Below, in pieces: positions 49,300 through 62,816 of a stretch of DNA of 64,000 nucleotides. How positions within the stretch are numbered: the stretch's first letter is position 1; each line of letters begins with the position of its first letter. A program made the position numbers and the translations under genes. This stretch comes from Utricularia gibba (lineage: Eukaryota > Streptophyta > Magnoliopsida > Lamiales > Lentibulariaceae), in assembly GCA_002189035.1 (NCBI GenBank), contig NEEC01000016.1, forward strand, positions 1,550,001 through 1,614,000. The letters run 5' to 3'. A model generated the notes under the pieces. It searched no databases. It was not told the origin of the DNA and saw nothing but the letters and a program-made list of their open reading frames with translations.

Positions 49300-52200
49300 A
49301 TTAGGTTACCTGAAACACAATTGGGAGAAACAAATCATTCCCAAACCTTACATAAATTACTATTAACCGCACATACGCATGCTTGTGTTTCTCTTTGGAT
49401 AGTCGCACACATACATTTTGGAAGGTCTCCAAACACCACAAAGCATGTGAGTTCTAGGGATTTAGCTTCAATTTTGGTCCAAAAGTCTTTGATAATGCAG
49501 AATTAATCTCCTAAATGCGCAATGAACAGCACACAAAAGTCACAAGAGGGAGGGGCACAAGCATTTGAAAAACATGTTATTAGCCCATGTATTTATATGA
49601 TGGTGAATTGGGACTTTATAACATTCATATACATTAAAGAGATTGAAACCCAACGGTTGAACATCCTAGCTCTTTTTGATAGACTACATTACAAGCCCAT
49701 ATTGGTTGACCTGCAGGGTCAACCCGTACTCGTGCACCTCCGACCCGTCCCGTACCCGTTTTGGATGGTTACAGGTAATGGGTTGGACCCATCACAGGTA
49801 AACCCATATCCGTGCCCAGCTCTAGCGGGGCATTGAACCAAAATCTCAATCGCCCTTTGTGAATCGAGTAACTCCCCCATCACCTGCATGGTCTTTTGCT
49901 TTCATGTGATAACATATGTTTTTCAATGTATTAGGACTACAAAATGAATAATATTATGTTATTAAACTAGTAGTTTATTAGATATTTCTTTATTTTCATG
50001 ATTAAGAACATTATTTAGATTTTTTAGTCCCAACGTTCATCCTAATTATTTTCTTTGAGCAATGCACCACATTTTGGGCAATGCAAATTCCAATGAGTTG
50101 AAAGTGTACAATGGAAGTAGACCAAATTCCAAGGAGACCAAAAAGTAGATTTTGGAAATAATGAAGAAATAAAAAGTGGATCTCCCCGTTGAAAAATACA
50201 CAACACAATTCTAAGGAGGGGGATTTAGTAGAAAATCATAGAAAAACCATGAAAAAGAAGAAGAAGATGAAGAACTCAGCTACATTTGAAGATATATTAC
50301 TTCTAGTCAGGGGTAATTTTAACTTTTTGCACGGAAGAACCAGGAAAATTGTTTATTTTCTATTGTTCAACTTTAAAACGTGGATGATGTTTATGTTATG
50401 ACATCCACAGAAAACAATAATCCAACATAAAAGTAATTCATTATTTATGTAAAATAGAAAAGAAAATAAAAACTTTCATTTTTTAAGTAACTTGAAAATA
50501 TAAAGAATAATGAATGTAATTCATTATATTTGGAGTGTGACATAAAAAGACCAAAAGGGATAAATTCAATCAATGAACATCTTCAAACAACCTTTAAAAA
50601 TTAAAGAAATGATTTGTGAATTGTTGAAACTATGACTATTCACTCAAAGCATTAGTGACGTTACAAAATAAGAAATGTTGTAGCATCGATCACATCTTCA
50701 CCTTCTTGAATGTTGATATTGTTGAAAATTGGACATTAAGAATGAGAAAACAATAAAAAACTCAAGCACGTAACATGCTATGCTAGTATTTCTCGATCTT
50801 CAAGGATTCAAGAGTCTTTTCAGGAACACTATTCAACTTAGAAATTAGTTATATATATATATGTCTAACTCTAATGAACTCAAAAAAAAAAAAAAAAAAT
50901 GTGGGCTTAGCCCGTATGCACATGTAAGAGGCTTTTGGGGTCGGTTAGTTTTGCACCCCTCCTCCTTCACATGTAACCTTTTGAGTTTTAGGGCCCTTCG
51001 AAAATCCAATTCGATTTAATAAATTAGAACCATGCGAGATTAACTCATTTTCAAGTTCATCAAAATTAATGTGTTAATATTTCATATAAATTAGTTGAAG
51101 AGAACTTCAACTAATAATGCGGGATACTCATCTATTCTCCAATATCCAATATTTTCAATAGATACTCCCTATAAAGATGACGTTGAGTATGTTCATGCCC
51201 AATAGGTTGCATAAACAACAACACTTAATTCAGTCATAGAGATGCTTCTAACAAGCTCAAGTCCATAACTTGTTTTCAACAAATCACAAAGTTGGAAAAA
51301 AAAATGTATCCATCATCAACTCATCATAACATCTTGCTGGAGTTCCTTCAAGCATCTCTTTCAATTTTCACTGCCCCCATAAGTCTTCTAGTTGGACATG
51401 GCATTTTTGAGATTTCAATGAGTAATTACCAATGGAGGAGACAATTTTTCCTCGTATGTTGTAGTCTTTGTACGGTAGACTTGAAAGAATATCCATCATT
51501 TTCAGATGACATTTTAAGAGGCTATGAATAAAATATAAAACAATTTATCATTAAGTACCCCATAAGAAAAATTCTAGTTTATGATATTACAAAAAGAAAA
51601 ACTCTAATTTTGTTATGGCTATAGAAACAATTTAATAGCTATAAAAACTCTAGTTTGTTTATTTCACTATTTGCTTAAAAAAAAATCATGTAAAAATTAA
51701 TTCACTCAATATCCACAATTCTACTATCATTTATTGATACCTTAAAATTTTACAATCAACCATAATCAACAATTCACAAGAAGTGCAGTATCCCAAGCGA
51801 TAAAAAACATTCGAGAAAATTGTATATAATGCTTTTTGCATATAATGCATAGGAAGAACAATTTCGTGTTGAGCTTGGCATCAAGTTGATACAGTCACAA
51901 TAGTAGAGATTACAAAGTATATTGAATTTCAAAGAGAATCCAAAGGGATCGAATTAGTCATCTTAATTTTTGACAAAGAGAACAAAATATTACTTATGAA
52001 AATAAATCTATTTGACTCTTGATTAAAAAGAAATAAATTGTCAACACCAGAGAAGCTTATGGATAGAAGAACTTTTTTGTCTTTTTACGATTGCAGTATT
52101 TGTATGGAATCTATCTTAGAAACATTAGAACAATCTCTTTTTAGATAACAGTGGTGTTATGAAAAATTTTTAGAAGCTATTTTTATTTTTCAAAAAATAA

Positions 52201-53330
52201 AAATAATTTTATTCTAGAACACTATCAATTGTAAATGTAATTATATCACAAGTAATTTTGAAATTATACTACAAAAATTATTTTTAGAGAAGTAAAGAAT
52301 TACCTACTTTTCCATCTTTAAAAAGTAATTTTGAAAAAATAGAAATACATTCTAAAAATTTTTCACAACGCTGCTTAAGAATATACTACAAGGCAATGTG
52401 CAAAATATTACTTTTTTGTGTGTAAGTGCCCCAAGTCTGCCAATGGAATTAGAGTTGTGTTAATGACAAATCCTGTATAAAATAGAACATGTTGCTAATG
52501 AAACAAATCTGAAGGTTTTGATGTTATTATCGTATTAGTATATTTGGAATATTAGGCGGAAAAAGTTTTTTGTGAATGAATATTCCCATAAAGATTCTAT
52601 TGAATACAAAATATATGAATAAAAAATGCACATACATTTAAATAAATAGTTGCTCAAATCATCCTTGACAATTCGACGAGCCTCAACCACCTAAACAATC
52701 TTTATTTTTCGTAATATTTAAGCATATTAATTTTATTTGTACATTTAATTTAAAAACCATCATCTAAATATTACCATTAGAAAAAGTTTGAAAAAAAATA
52801 TCCCTTGATTTTGAATTCTTGTTTTATAAAAAGACAGCTATTAAGCAGAAGGTGTTCCAAACCTATGGAAATTGTTGTTGTTAAACCGGGTACGGAGCAG
52901 GAGTTGGAAACCTTGCTCTCAAATTACGACACATACTTCCAAATTTCTTTTAACCAAAAGCGAGAGCATCCCGTATTATAGTTTTGGACGAGCATTGATT
53001 ACACAGAGAGAGACTTCATTTGAAACATGAAACCACTACTGCGTTTTGGTATATTATATTAATGGGGCTGGCGGGAGATTCTCTCTTCAAATTTAATTTT
53101 TTTTCTATAACAAAAAACCATAAATATAACAAAAAAATTATAAAAAAACCGTCTCAAACTGATTGGGTTGGGTAGTACCCAGCCAATGCCTGACTGATAT
53201 CATGCTGAAGTTTAGTGGGCTATCTATGGTGTACATTTCACACCAACACTTTGGAGGTTTTTAATTTCATGTACAAAGTGTGTAGTTACTGCTAGTAACT
53301 TGCCCAACTCAAAGTTTGATTAAACTGGGG
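49300..53330. other. AT-rich intergenic with scattered repeat debris
   Basis: No gene is recognisable over 4 kb. An AT dinucleotide run lies at about 50850-50865 and an 18-base A run at about 50882-50900. The stretch 52400-53050 resembles parts of 62230-62600 (for example TAATGACAAATCCTGTATAAAATAG against TAATGACAAATGCTATATAAAATAT), so it is a dispersed repeat with two copies here. Confidence 0.5.
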
Positions 53331-53454
53331 TTTGTTTGAAAATTTGCGGTTGGATTGATGCTCAGCTAGGACAACTCCTACCCGCACTCTCAGTATATAA
53401 TACGAGGTTCCTACACCCAGGTTTGTGCGTGTTGCCTCTGCTGTCGGGAGAGCA

Positions 53455-54083
53455 ATGGACTCCCCCAATTGGGAATCGGACGAGGGCTCCTCAGCGGCTC
53501 ATCCGAACCCCAGGCGCAAACCAGAACAAGAACAAGGAGAAAAGAAAGATTCTCCTCCCAGGGTTTCCCGTGGTCCGCCAGTTCCACACTCAGAACCCCA
53601 CGGGGTAGGCCTTCCGATGAATCTGCTTTCCAGTGGTTTAGGAGGCTTGAACCACCGCCGAATCCGATTACTGGTGAGTTGGATTTTTTAGGTACGCAGG
53701 GTTTGGTTGTGACTGTGCAGGGGGGAGTACACGCTGTGCCGATGGTAGGATCTCCCGGGGAGATGACCCGAAAGAAGATGCGCCACGGCCAAGGATCCAT
53801 GAAGCAGCCCAGACATGGATCCGGGAAGAAGTGCTATGTTTGTGGTAAAGAGTTCCATTCTGACAAGGCTTTGTTTGGCCACATGCGATCTCATCCCGGA
53901 AGAGGGTGGCGAGGGGTTTACCCTCCGCCGTCTTTTCAAGCTAGCCAAGAATTCGCTGACCTTCGGGATCTTCAACAAGCTGCTATCGCCGCCGTCGCAT
54001 CCCCCATGAGGATACCGCAACATCTTCTGTGCGAGACCGTGGGCAGAATGCGCCGGAGGGGCGCCCTGGCCTGCCGGATCTGA
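53455..54083 (+). CDS. Single C2H2 zinc-finger protein, with a 1-bp deletion
   Basis: The reading frame starts at the ATG at 53455 (MDSPNWESDEGSS). After a shift at the G run 53602-53605 it continues as GRPSDESAFQWFRRLEPPP to the TGA at 54081-54083. The span is 629 bases, one short of 210 codons, and a fifth G in GGGG restores a continuous 209-residue frame. The finger, at about residues 126-146, is CYVCGKEFHSDKALFGHMRSH, a C2H2 finger with KALFGH in place of the usual QALGGH helix. It is followed by PGRGWRGVYPPP. A Lys/Arg patch before the finger may act in nuclear import. It is probably a plant transcriptional regulator. No EAR motif is obvious. The gene is intronless, as many plant C2H2 genes are. 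Confidence 0.75.
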
Positions 54084-56380
54084 ACCACTCGCCGCCATCG
54101 GAAGACAATTAGATTAATCCTGGAAACCATCCTATGTTTTTGCTTGTTTGTGGTTGTGTGTTTGAGGGATGTCCTGCCTTGTAGTGAAGGCATAGAGTGA
54201 GCCCTTAGAAAACTTTTGATGGATTAGGGTTTCATGATTAGGGCTCATGCCATCCCATGAATGTCTTGTCATATTTGTCGCCTTACTTATGCTACTTCCT
54301 CATCAATAAACATGTTGTGTCTTAATACGTTCTTGTGAGCATCAATCTACAACTACATGGAATCACTAGCTTACTATCAAGGAAACTATCAATCCTCCAA
54401 ATCTAGACTATATCAACATGTGCGTCGCGTTGCGATGTGTCGTGTTGCGATATGTCGCGTTGTGAAATCACAAGTCTCCCTATCATAATCTCACTAAATA
54501 CTTCTAGATATATATCAAGATCTCATCCAACATGAATGTGAATCACCACCCTTGTTTGCAAAGTCCCTCTTCCACATTCCACCTCACATTTATCGGTTTT
54601 ATTACACACATAATGGGATTGTTAGATTTCTAAATCACATTAGTGTCAAAAGGGATATCATTCCCGCCCCTTTTTGTAATCTTTGCAAAAAGACAAAGCG
54701 AGCATCTCAAGTCGTCTCTATCTTCAAACATCACAGCATTTGCTGATTCCTGTCCTCTTTGTCAAAGGATCGCATTGCTTTGCATTGCATTTGGTTGGAG
54801 ACAAAGCATATTAATGAAATAGGTTGCGATTAATGGTGGTCGTAGTTTCCAGCCCACAGAGAAAAGATGCTCGCGGTAAAAATAAAAATAAAAAAAAGCA
54901 AGAAAAGTTGGAGAGTAAAACCGTGAAGGAGATAACTAAAAGCAGGAGATAATTAGTGAGGAGATGTGTGTGTTAAAGGCACAGCTTTTCACCTGAGTCT
55001 CCGGCAGCGTTCTCGTTCTTTTGTGCGTTTCCGAGCACTAAAAGCAATGATTCTGTTCTATGGCGTTAAATGCACATAAGCGTTACAAGGGGAGGGAGTC
55101 CAAGTGGAGCATTCTCCACCCGGCTGGCTGCTCTTAAAGACTAGGGGCCAAGCAATGCCGGAATCTAAAATTATGAACACTTCGTCTTCATTCCAAACAC
55201 CTTTTATTTACAGAGAAAAGCACTCTAGAATGTGTTTCAAAGTGGTTCTTAAAAATATTAAGGTATGGAGGTTCAACTTCTTCTATTTTATTAGAATGAG
55301 TTCAATAACTCAAGATACTAAAGCTTGAAAGAAGGCAATTATACTTCTTGCAGTTATTAAGGAACTAATATCACATTTGATTGCTTTCCCTAATGTTATT
55401 TAAAACGTGGACATGAGTCAACTCGAATATTCTTGGGGTTGACCCAATGTGGATCAGACCCGTTATCTGTAATTATAAAAAATAGGTATGTGACGGGTTC
55501 ACAATACACGGATACAAGTAGATTCAGCGGATTAGGAAGGGTGAGTCTAAACATAATCCAATAACAATAAAAAATGTATTTTTTATAAAATGAGTTTGAC
55601 ATTCCAATCAATTGGGCTTATAGCTTATGAATTAAATCCAATTCATGTTAGTATATATAAATTATGTAATGATTTAGGTTAACATGTGGCCTGAAATGTG
55701 TCTAACATGTTGACCCCTATCTATAAAATCATAATTTTTTATGCTGACTTGACAGATTCAACCCATAACCTATCGGTTTGACCCGTGCTTACCTCTATTT
55801 CTTTAATTCCAATGTAATGCTAAGTTTTGATTTTTCATATCTCATCATATTTTTTAATAATTCCACTACTATTAATTTTTACATGACTAGGATTTTTGAA
55901 AAACTATACTTGATTTTTTGTTATGCTATCTAAAAAATATGAAATATTTTGATGTAGTTCATCATATGACTAATAAATGATTCCGTTTTTAAAGTTTGAA
56001 CATAATTTTGATAACTATTGCAATCTTGTGGTTCGCTGTACACATAGAGAATAACAAGCACGGATTGAAAATGACATTTTTCAAATATATTATTTTATAT
56101 AGCATATAAATTCCTAAAAGTAGATGGGCCCAACAATTTGGAATGATCCGATGGACAGAAGGGTAGGCCCATTTTGGCCCATTGGGATACTAAGTGGGCC
56201 CTTCCCCTAAATGGAAGACAAGAAGCCCAAAGACACAGGTCTGGGGTGGGGACCGCAATCGCATCCCGCCAATCACGGAATGATTGGCTCGGGGTCCACA
56301 ATCTGAAAGGGTTTTCGCATAAATTGAATAATAAAAATTTGTGAGATTAAAAAAAGAGTATAAATAAAAATATGAAGAAA
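54084..56380. other. Intergenic between the C2H2 gene and WOX13
   Basis: No gene is recognisable. At 55400-55800 are GGGTTGACCC/GACCCGTT phrases like those beside the hAT relic at 49.7 kb, probably a small non-autonomous element. The last part, 56100-56380, is likely WOX13 promoter. Confidence 0.4.
54421..54468. repeat. Short tandem repeat, unit about 16-17 bp, three copies
   Basis: The phrase GTCGCGTTGCGAT, with small changes, occurs three times in a row. The unit is GC-rich in an AT-rich neighbourhood. Confidence 0.75.
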
Positions 56381-56485
56381 TAAATGGATGATGTTGGGGA
56401 GGAAAATATTCGCGTACCCGATCGTTGTCATTATTTCGCCGAATCCCTTGGAATTTCACTCGCTTTACTTTCTTCGCCGGGATCC

Positions 56486-57503
56486 ATGGAGTGGCAAAAG
56501 CAACCGCCGCCGCCGCCGCAGCAGCCGGAGGATCCGGGTGGCGGTGTGTTTGTGAAGGTCATGACCGACGAGCAGATGGAAGTTCTGCGCAAGCAGATTG
56601 CAGTTTACGCCGCCATTTGCGAGCAGCTCGTGGAGTTGCATAAATCCCTTACTTCTCACAACGATCTTGCAGGTACGGAATCCAGGATGTAAATTGAATT
56701 AGCTCCATTTTTTTTTTTTTTGTCGCTGAAGCGCAATCCCTGTCTGTGTTTCAATTGAAAACGCTGCTTATTTTTTGGATTAGGAATGAGGTTGGGAAAT
56801 ATGTATTGTGATACGTTGATTGCATCGGGGACGCACAAAATTACTGGTAGACAGCGGTGGACTCCCACAGCGATGCAACTTCAGATTCTGGAGCGCATGT
56901 TTGATCAGGGAATTGGAACCCCAAGCAAGCAGAAGATCAAGGAAATAACTGGTGAATTGTCACAGCATGGCCAGATTTCTGAAACCAATGTCTATAACTG
57001 GTTCCAGAATCGGCGAGCTCGGTCGAAAAGGAAGCAGCAGTCTACTCCTTCAAACAAGGAAGAATCAGAGGTGGATACTGAAGTTGAATCTCCCACTGAG
57101 AAGAAAGCTAAGCCTCCAGAGTTTCAAGCTCACCACGCGCTAACGTCATCTGCAGGCGATCTCTGCTTTCAGGATCATTCATTTCATTCCGTGGATACTC
57201 TCAATGGGAAGATAGACTCTATTATGTCTCCAGAAGGCAGCTCAAAGTTCGGTGACATTCTTGGGCAAATGCCCTTCTATGGGAGCACGCTGTCCGGTTC
57301 AAGTAACTGTTTCATCTTGACAAGTTGCTTTCTTTTCCTAAAACATAGCTTTATCTGCTTCAATTTTCATCTTTGTTCTCTTTTCTTCGTGTTCAACTCA
57401 CACTTTCTGTTTTAAAGGCGCAGGGATAGATCAGATAATGGGGAAGATGGAAGTTCAAGGAAATTATAATTATTTGCTACAAGATGGCTATAGCATGGAC
57501 TGA
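56486..57503 (+). CDS. WOX13: WOX13-type homeodomain transcription factor
   Basis: Exons 56486-56672, 56784-57302 and 57418-57503 join to 263 residues. The N-terminus MEWQKQ is followed by a Pro/Gln run and the block [20 protein letters not shown], then [12 protein letters not shown]. This block is conserved in the ancient WOX13 clade. The homeodomain (about 87-146) contains [19 protein letters not shown] and ends [16 protein letters not shown]. The clade-specific [14 protein letters not shown] contrasts with [13 protein letters not shown] in WUS. Then [15 protein letters not shown]. There is no WUS box, as expected. It acts in the nucleus; the Arabidopsis relative affects flowering, fruit replum and callus formation. 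The ATG at 56486 is chosen by homology. Confidence 0.92.
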
Positions 57504-58341
57504 TAGCTTGCAGAATATATACATATCATATACAGACTGAAATGCTCCAAGTTGACCTTTGGACAAATGATATTGCTTTGATGCTTTTGGTTTCCTGTTT
57601 TCCTTGCTGTGTGGAGTAAAATCTATTGCAGGATAAAGAATGAACTTCGTGTATGTTAAAAGTTACTGCATTCACTGCGCGATGTATTGTTTTTCTGTAA
57701 TGGAAGCCATGGTGGGAGGTAAAAATGCAGAATATTTGTCTCTCCACTTTTGTGGCTTCCCATGATGACTAGAACTGCCTGATTGTCACGTGTGTAGTGC
57801 TTGAGCTCCTAAGACATCTGCGAGTTCTCTTGAGCATGTCTCTGTGTTATTTTCCTCTGTAATGTAACAGTAAAATAACAGACGTAAAAAACAAAAGACC
57901 TCCAGCACTTGATGGGCAAATTTGTAGGGGGCATTCCACGTGAATGCGGGGACACGGATACGGGGACACATCCGGATCCTTAGATTTTGAGTTAAAAGTG
58001 CCACTTAGTTGAACCATGGTTGCCAATGGTCGGTTTATGTTCAATTATTCATCTATTTCCCAGCATGTGGTGACGCGCACTTGCCGTGTCCTTGTTCTTA
58101 ATCATTTGAAAGAAGCTATCTTGAATTCAGTTTCTATTACAGGAGAAGAAGCACCTCAAAGTCACCAACTACAGTGCTACACCGCAAAGAGGAAAGAAAC
58201 CATACTGTGTTTCCCACTCTATGGCAAGAAAACAAAACAAAAAAAACTTCTTCATGTGATCTCTATATCCCTTTAGATCCATATCATCATCCAAAATAGA
58301 AAGAAACGAAAAATCAGATCCAATAGTATGCTAAAAACCAG
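57504..58341. other. 3' flanks between WOX13 and the kinase gene
   Basis: The stretch 57504-57720 is probably WOX13 3' untranslated sequence. At 57935-57980 the phrase GGGGACACGGATACGGGGAC is a short internal repeat. The rest shows no gene. Confidence 0.45.
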
Positions 58342-60047
58342 CTATTGCTTGTGCATCTTGAGCTGAAGGCCGGCCACTCCAGCATTGAGCTTCTCAATCT
58401 TAGGCTCATGACTCACCCCATCCTCATGCTTCTGATCATCCACGTTAAGCCAAGGATGCTGAAGACACTGCCGGACGGAGGGCCGTTTCTCGGGTCGAAA
58501 TCGAGTATCGGTTGAAGGAACTCTGTGAACTCACGAGCATCGCTTTCAGAGAACTTGTACTTGTCAATGAGGAGCCGGCTCAGTGATCCATACTTGAGTC
58601 TTCTGATCCTCTTCAGGTCCCCATATCTGTCGAAGTAATCTTTGGCTCGAGCCCCAGATGTGGCTACCTTTAGATAACAAGTGATGGAACATCATTCACA
58701 ATATTGAAACTCAGTGATATTCAAAAATGATGCATACCTTGCGAGGAATCTTCCCAAGGAGCTCCATCATCAATGCAAGGTGATCCTGCAATTTTCGTTG
58801 GAGAATAAATGATATTGATCCATGTGATGTTTTGGGGACTGATGCAGTTTGTGAAACAGTCAAGAACCATGCAAAGTGAGTAAAAATTGAGGCTTGAAGT
58901 TGTGCATAGAGCAGAGGGATAAATGATCAGAAATGTACCTCATCCTCACTGAAACCTTGACCATTCTTGGGAACAAACATCATCTCACCGGTGGCAAGTT
59001 CGAATGCAGTACAAGCAAATGACCACATATCAGCAGGAAACGAATAGCCAGACTGAAGTATGACTTCTGGAGCTCGATACTGCCTTGTCTGAATCTCTTC
59101 AGCAATTGGCTTATCAGCCCAACACGCATTTCCAAAATCTACAACCTTACATCTCAAATCAATCCCATCCAAGGATCTAGCAGGCTTGGGAACAATGGTG
59201 GGAACTCCCATTGAAGCTCGTCTTTCTGATATCCGAGCAACCGCACTTCTTGCCTTCTGCTTCAGTTTTTTCTCAATGCTGTTCATGGTAGCCCCAACAT
59301 TGGGGTTCCCTTCAGGCCTCTCAAGGATAGGAGTCATTCCTGACCTAACTGGATCTTTCGAAGGGTTAATAGTAGAAAACAGCAGAATGTTCTCCGGCTT
59401 AAGGTCAGTGTGTAAGATTCCCAACTGACAATGCAAGTAATCCAGTGCAGTCAAAATGCATTTGCAGATCTCCCTTACTCTGTTCAGCTCAAGACCCTTG
59501 TATCTGTTATACTTGATCAGTTGAAGTAAACTATCACCAAGAAACTCAAGAACCATGCAGATGTGCTGCCCATTTGGTCCCGAATGCTTGAAGTGATCCA
59601 CTAAGCAGACAACATATTTGCTGTTGGAGGGATCCCCTTTAGCGATCGATGAAAGGATGTCGATTTCATGTAGTGCAGCTTGAGCAAACTGGGGAGCACT
59701 TTTTTGGATTTTCAAGGCAACATATTTCTGACACCAAAATCAAAAAGCTTCAGTCAACAGAGAGCAACAAAAATCGCAATCCTGAAGCTCCCACAGCACC
59801 CACAAACCAAAATGAACGCAAAACAGACAAAAAGAGACAAAGAATCGATTTTTCTTACAGATGTTCGAGTATCGTAAGCTAGCCAAACCGTGGAAAACTG
59901 TCCCCAGCCCAGTTTCTGCTGCGCGATGTATCTCCCAGAAGCGAATGAATCGCCGAACCTGACGGCATGGTACCCTCCTTTCCTATAGGAATCGATTCCT
60001 TCATCTTCGTCCTCCGATCCCGAAGACGAAGAGGGGCAACCAGACAT
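58342..60047 (-). CDS. SRPK-type serine/arginine-protein kinase, with a 1-bp deletion
   Basis: Exons 60047-59859, 59727-58939, 58785-58738 and 58667-58342 give 450 residues if one base is restored. The P-loop LGWGQFSTVW is at 45-54 and the ATP lysine in VALKIQK is K69. The catalytic loop is HTDLKPEN with Asp171, the SRPK variant of HRD. DFG is at 260-262, and TRQYRAPE follows. The roughly 80-residue spacer between catalytic loop and DFG, with Arg/Lys-rich helices, is as in plant SRPKs. These kinases phosphorylate SR splicing factors. Near 58491 the minus strand reads CCCGAG where CCCGGAG would give DPEKRPS, the expected subdomain XI. With it the frame runs exactly to the TAG at 58342-58344. 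As written it stops at 58413. Confidence 0.9.
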
Positions 60048-62690
60048 GGCGATCAACACGACAGGCGATCAGGAATGATGAAAAATATCAGAAGGTCGAG
60101 ATTGGAAAACGCAGAAGGCGAAGGGAAGAAACCGATAAACTGATTCTTATTCAGTGAAATCAAATTGGGGTTTCCTATTTTTGATCAATCCAGAGATGTG
60201 GCCATCAAAACAGGACTCTCTCCACTTTTCCCTCCTCCCTTTTTTCATCCTGAAGCAAGGAATCCATTCATGCAAATGGTAAGGTAAGCTCCATCCCAGG
60301 GATCACATGAGATCGCATCCATCGCATTCACCAACTTTACTGTTTTTGTATTTTCATTAATATTTTCGAGTTACTTAAATTAAAATGCATTTATTATTGA
60401 TCAATATACAAAAAATAAGACTAATATCATTTTAGACTTAACTGTTTAAAAACTGTGACAAAATAGATCTCAATATTTTTAGCAATTAAATCATTTTATT
60501 AGATGTAAACAGATATTTTGGTATATTTTTAATAATAAAACAGATATAATTATTATATTTAAATTTTGGTTTTTTTATGTTAATTATCTTAAATTTATAA
60601 TTAATATTATTATATTTAAAACATTATTTTGATTAAAAAATTTAATCGATTCGTTATAATTGGAATTTTATCTAATATTTCACTAATACTGTTAATCATA
60701 ATTAGATGTAAACATGACTATGAGTCATTTTAATTATTTTATAAATTGACTTTTCCAATAAATACCATATCATTTTTATTATTTTAAATATTATGTTCTT
60801 TACACTTAGCATATGAGATTTTCACAACATTCTTCAACATCCGACCATGCTCAATAACATTAAAAAAGAATTGGAAGATAATGGATTAATTGAAATAGGC
60901 TTTGACAGAGAGGATCAAAATATTACTAATAAAAGTGAATGAGATAAGCTTATACATAGAGGTATTGTTTTGACTTCATATGATTATTGTACTTATGAGG
61001 AACTTATTGGTAAATTATTTTATTTTATTACAAAACATGATCTTTCATTATTTTTGAATGTTGTTTTTAATTACTTTACATTTCATTATTTTCAATTGAT
61101 TTTAGATATTTCATACTATTTTGATCTTTTTGAAAAGAAATTGTATTTTATGGATTCTTAAGATATTTTTAAATAAATTTAAGAATAAATCAAAACCCAA
61201 CAAATTATGAATTTGATAAGCCACGAATCTCAGCCCATGCTTTGGTCAAGGAATAAAGATTTGATTTAAGATTCATGGATAAAATAAATATTTTTAATAT
61301 ATTTAAATAAAATATTTTGATATAAAATTTTATCCAAACACATCAAATAATTTCAATAGGAATACTCAAGTTTCCTCTATTATAAATATCCCACCTTCTT
61401 AATTATTAAAGACATCTTTGGATCACTTTTTTTTATATTTTTTTTCTATTTTTGTATTTATTTTCATATTACAGTCAAACACATGTAGAGTCTTGCAGCT
61501 AAGGATTTGCAATTAAGTTTTGTTTGCGCAAGTCCTACATGTATAACTGATTTATTATGTTTCTCAACATTTAATTTGAGGTATGATTCTATTTTTTGTA
61601 ATATTTTCTTCACCAATGTGCTCTTTAGTACCATTAACTTTAAAAAAGTGTGAGAAAATCTAACAAACACTTAAGGAGAAGAGCTCAATCGTAGATCATT
61701 GATAAGATATATTTTGTATAATTTGTCTACGAGATGTGAAATGTAAGAATTAGATTTAAGTGTGGGAAGAATATGGGTCATCACATGAGATGAAATAGTT
61801 TTGGTGGTGTGATTGATTCTATAATTTTGTTAAACAAAGAATGGAACTATGATGATCGTCAAATAGTAATATTTTAAAGTAGCATCTCCAAAATTTATAC
61901 AAGCAAATCAGTTTTCAAGGTTTACACACACAGGTATAAATGAGTTTTAAGCAAATTGAATCCTAAATCCAAAACCATTATTTATATTGTTTTTAGAACC
62001 AAACTTTTGTTTTGTTTTTTGCCTTCTCGAGTCATTGTTTTGAAATAAAACTTCAATAACAATTTTCTTGTGAATATGATCTTATTTTATTATTTCAACG
62101 ATTTTTATGCACTTGTAAAATTACCATCACTTATCTTAAAAATATCATAGCATTCTCTTTTTGAGTATGAGTATATTAAAAAAATAGTATATAAAATTAT
62201 ATTTTTAGTTGAGAAGTACTCCAATTCAATCATTGAACATGTTAATGACAAATGCTATATAAAATATCAATGAAACAAATAGAATAAATTTGGAAGGTTA
62301 CAACATTCATATTGTGTTGATATATTTGGAATGTCAAATGAAAAAAAAAAATTTTATAGATGAATATTCTTATAAAATTTCTATAGAACTAATAAATAAA
62401 GTTTGTTTATAAATAGTTCACTGAATATAAAATAAATGAAGTACATATAAATGAATGATTATTTGAACTATTTTTTATAATTTCATGATACTCTCACAAT
62501 CAGTCGCTTTAATAGTATCTTACTTTTGTAATATTTTTATCATATTACTATTATTTGTATATATCGTTTAGACATTAATAAAATTTTAATTCTTACTCTT
62601 AAAAAAAAATCATCAGATTGCTTCTATTGTTCATCGTGTAACTTCATTATGGTCTTTTGTTATGTTTTTTCTTTTTTGAAGGTGATCAAT
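60048..62690. other. AT-rich intergenic, kinase promoter at left
   Basis: The stretch 60048-60300 is probably the kinase 5' leader and promoter. The remainder is AT-rich with no gene. A copy of the dispersed repeat seen at 52.4-53.0 kb lies at about 62230-62600. Confidence 0.5.
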
Positions 62691-62816
62691 AGATGGTTCA
62701 ACTCAGTTATCCTAAGCCTTGCAACAACTCTATAAACAAAACTTCAATGGATCAAAAAATGTTCATTATACATTTATTTTTGAGTTTTTTCTTCTCTTTG
62801 TTTGTATTCATTCTTC

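Noticed and set aside
50882-50900. Long A run as the tail of a retroposed gene
   Set aside because: No coding relic precedes it on either strand, and the surrounding DNA is merely AT-rich.
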